NCBI RefSeq assembly: GCF_903866365.1
Contig: NZ_CAIPNF010000111.1
Span: 1 to 33,546, forward strand
Source of the DNA: an uncultured Thiocystis sp.
GTDB lineage: Bacteria; Pseudomonadota; Gammaproteobacteria; Chromatiales; Chromatiaceae
DNA length: 33,546 nt
Reading direction: 5' to 3'
Shown: positions 33,470-33,546 of the stretch, one piece after another
How the letters are laid out: each line of letters opens with the position of its first letter
How positions within the stretch are numbered: the stretch's first letter is position 1
Program-made: the position numbers and the translations under genes
Notes under the pieces: generated by a model
Seen by the model: only the letters and a program-made list of their open reading frames with translations
Database searches by the model: none
Told to the model about the DNA's origin: nothing

Positions 33470-33546
33470 ATGTTAACGGGTATTTCAGTCCTTAAATGTG
33501 CTAGCTGTAAGTCTACAATCGTCAGTGCTGCTACTGGAAGCACACA
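33470..33546 (+). CDS. Start of a gene cut by the window end
   Basis: The ATG at 33470 follows GGGGAG six bases upstream. The visible part reads MLTGISVLKCASCKSTIVSA and continues open to the end of the window, about 25 residues. A CxxC pair (CASC) near residue 11 could bind metal or form a disulfide. Too little is visible to recognise a family. Confidence 0.45.
   Translation, partial: MLTGISVLKCASCKSTIVSAATGST

Overview
The window looks like chromosomal DNA of a GC-rich gammaproteobacterium, most probably a purple sulfur bacterium (Chromatiaceae) or a close relative. This rests on gene content and codon use and was not tested against a database. The central part (about 3.3 to 30.0 kb) is strongly GC-rich. 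The two flanks (1 to about 3.2 kb and about 31.6 kb to the end) are visibly richer in A and T. Each change in composition coincides with an insertion sequence: a broken IS3-type fragment at 3.23 kb on the left and an intact IS1182-type element at 30.01-31.56 kb on the right.

Left flank (minus strand): a short orphan reading frame, then a large secreted multidomain protein of 950 residues (DUF4214-like, phospholipase A2-like, PKD and LDL-receptor class A modules). Next comes a minus-strand cluster: a Rieske protein (petA), a Gly/Gln-rich DUF5320-like protein, two NifX/MTH1175-like small proteins flanking two MinD-type ATPases with inserted 2[4Fe-4S] ferredoxin domains, and an alpha/beta hydrolase. 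A divergent DUF134 regulator and a CoA-binding protein lie beside it. The ATPase and NifX-like set resembles the ORP ('orange protein') gene set of sulfate reducers.

Middle: a membrane-anchored propeller-like protein; a 489-bp non-coding stretch holding a 119-bp AT-rich inverted repeat; a PAS-PAS-PAS-PAS-GGDEF-EAL c-di-GMP protein; and a SprT-like metalloprotease. On the minus strand follow three large cytoplasmic carbohydrate enzymes (an (alpha/alpha)6-barrel glycosidase with binding modules, a GH94-type phosphorylase and a GH13 enzyme), then argE and a DUF3782-type nuclease-fold protein.

Right part (plus strand): a GNAT acetyltransferase fused to a C39-like cysteine peptidase, overlapping a RimK-like ATP-grasp ligase with an RLAN-type N-terminus. 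This is a predicted peptide-making or peptide-modifying pair. After it come a secreted repeat protein, lpxD and an RRM RNA-binding protein, whose stop codon lies in the IS1182 target site. The AT-rich right end has a 46-residue peptide gene directly upstream of a Tat-exported metallo-beta-lactamase-fold protein, then a set of mutually exclusive hairpins and the start of a truncated gene.

Three copies of a 155-192 bp hairpin-forming repeat (6926, 8699, 27441) each begin at or within a few bases of a gene's stop codon. A separate short dispersed repeat sits in frame inside one of the MinD-like ATPases. I consider the stop-codon-linked hairpin family, the ORP-like cluster, the GNAT/C39 plus ATP-grasp pair and the small-peptide/MBL pair the best leads.
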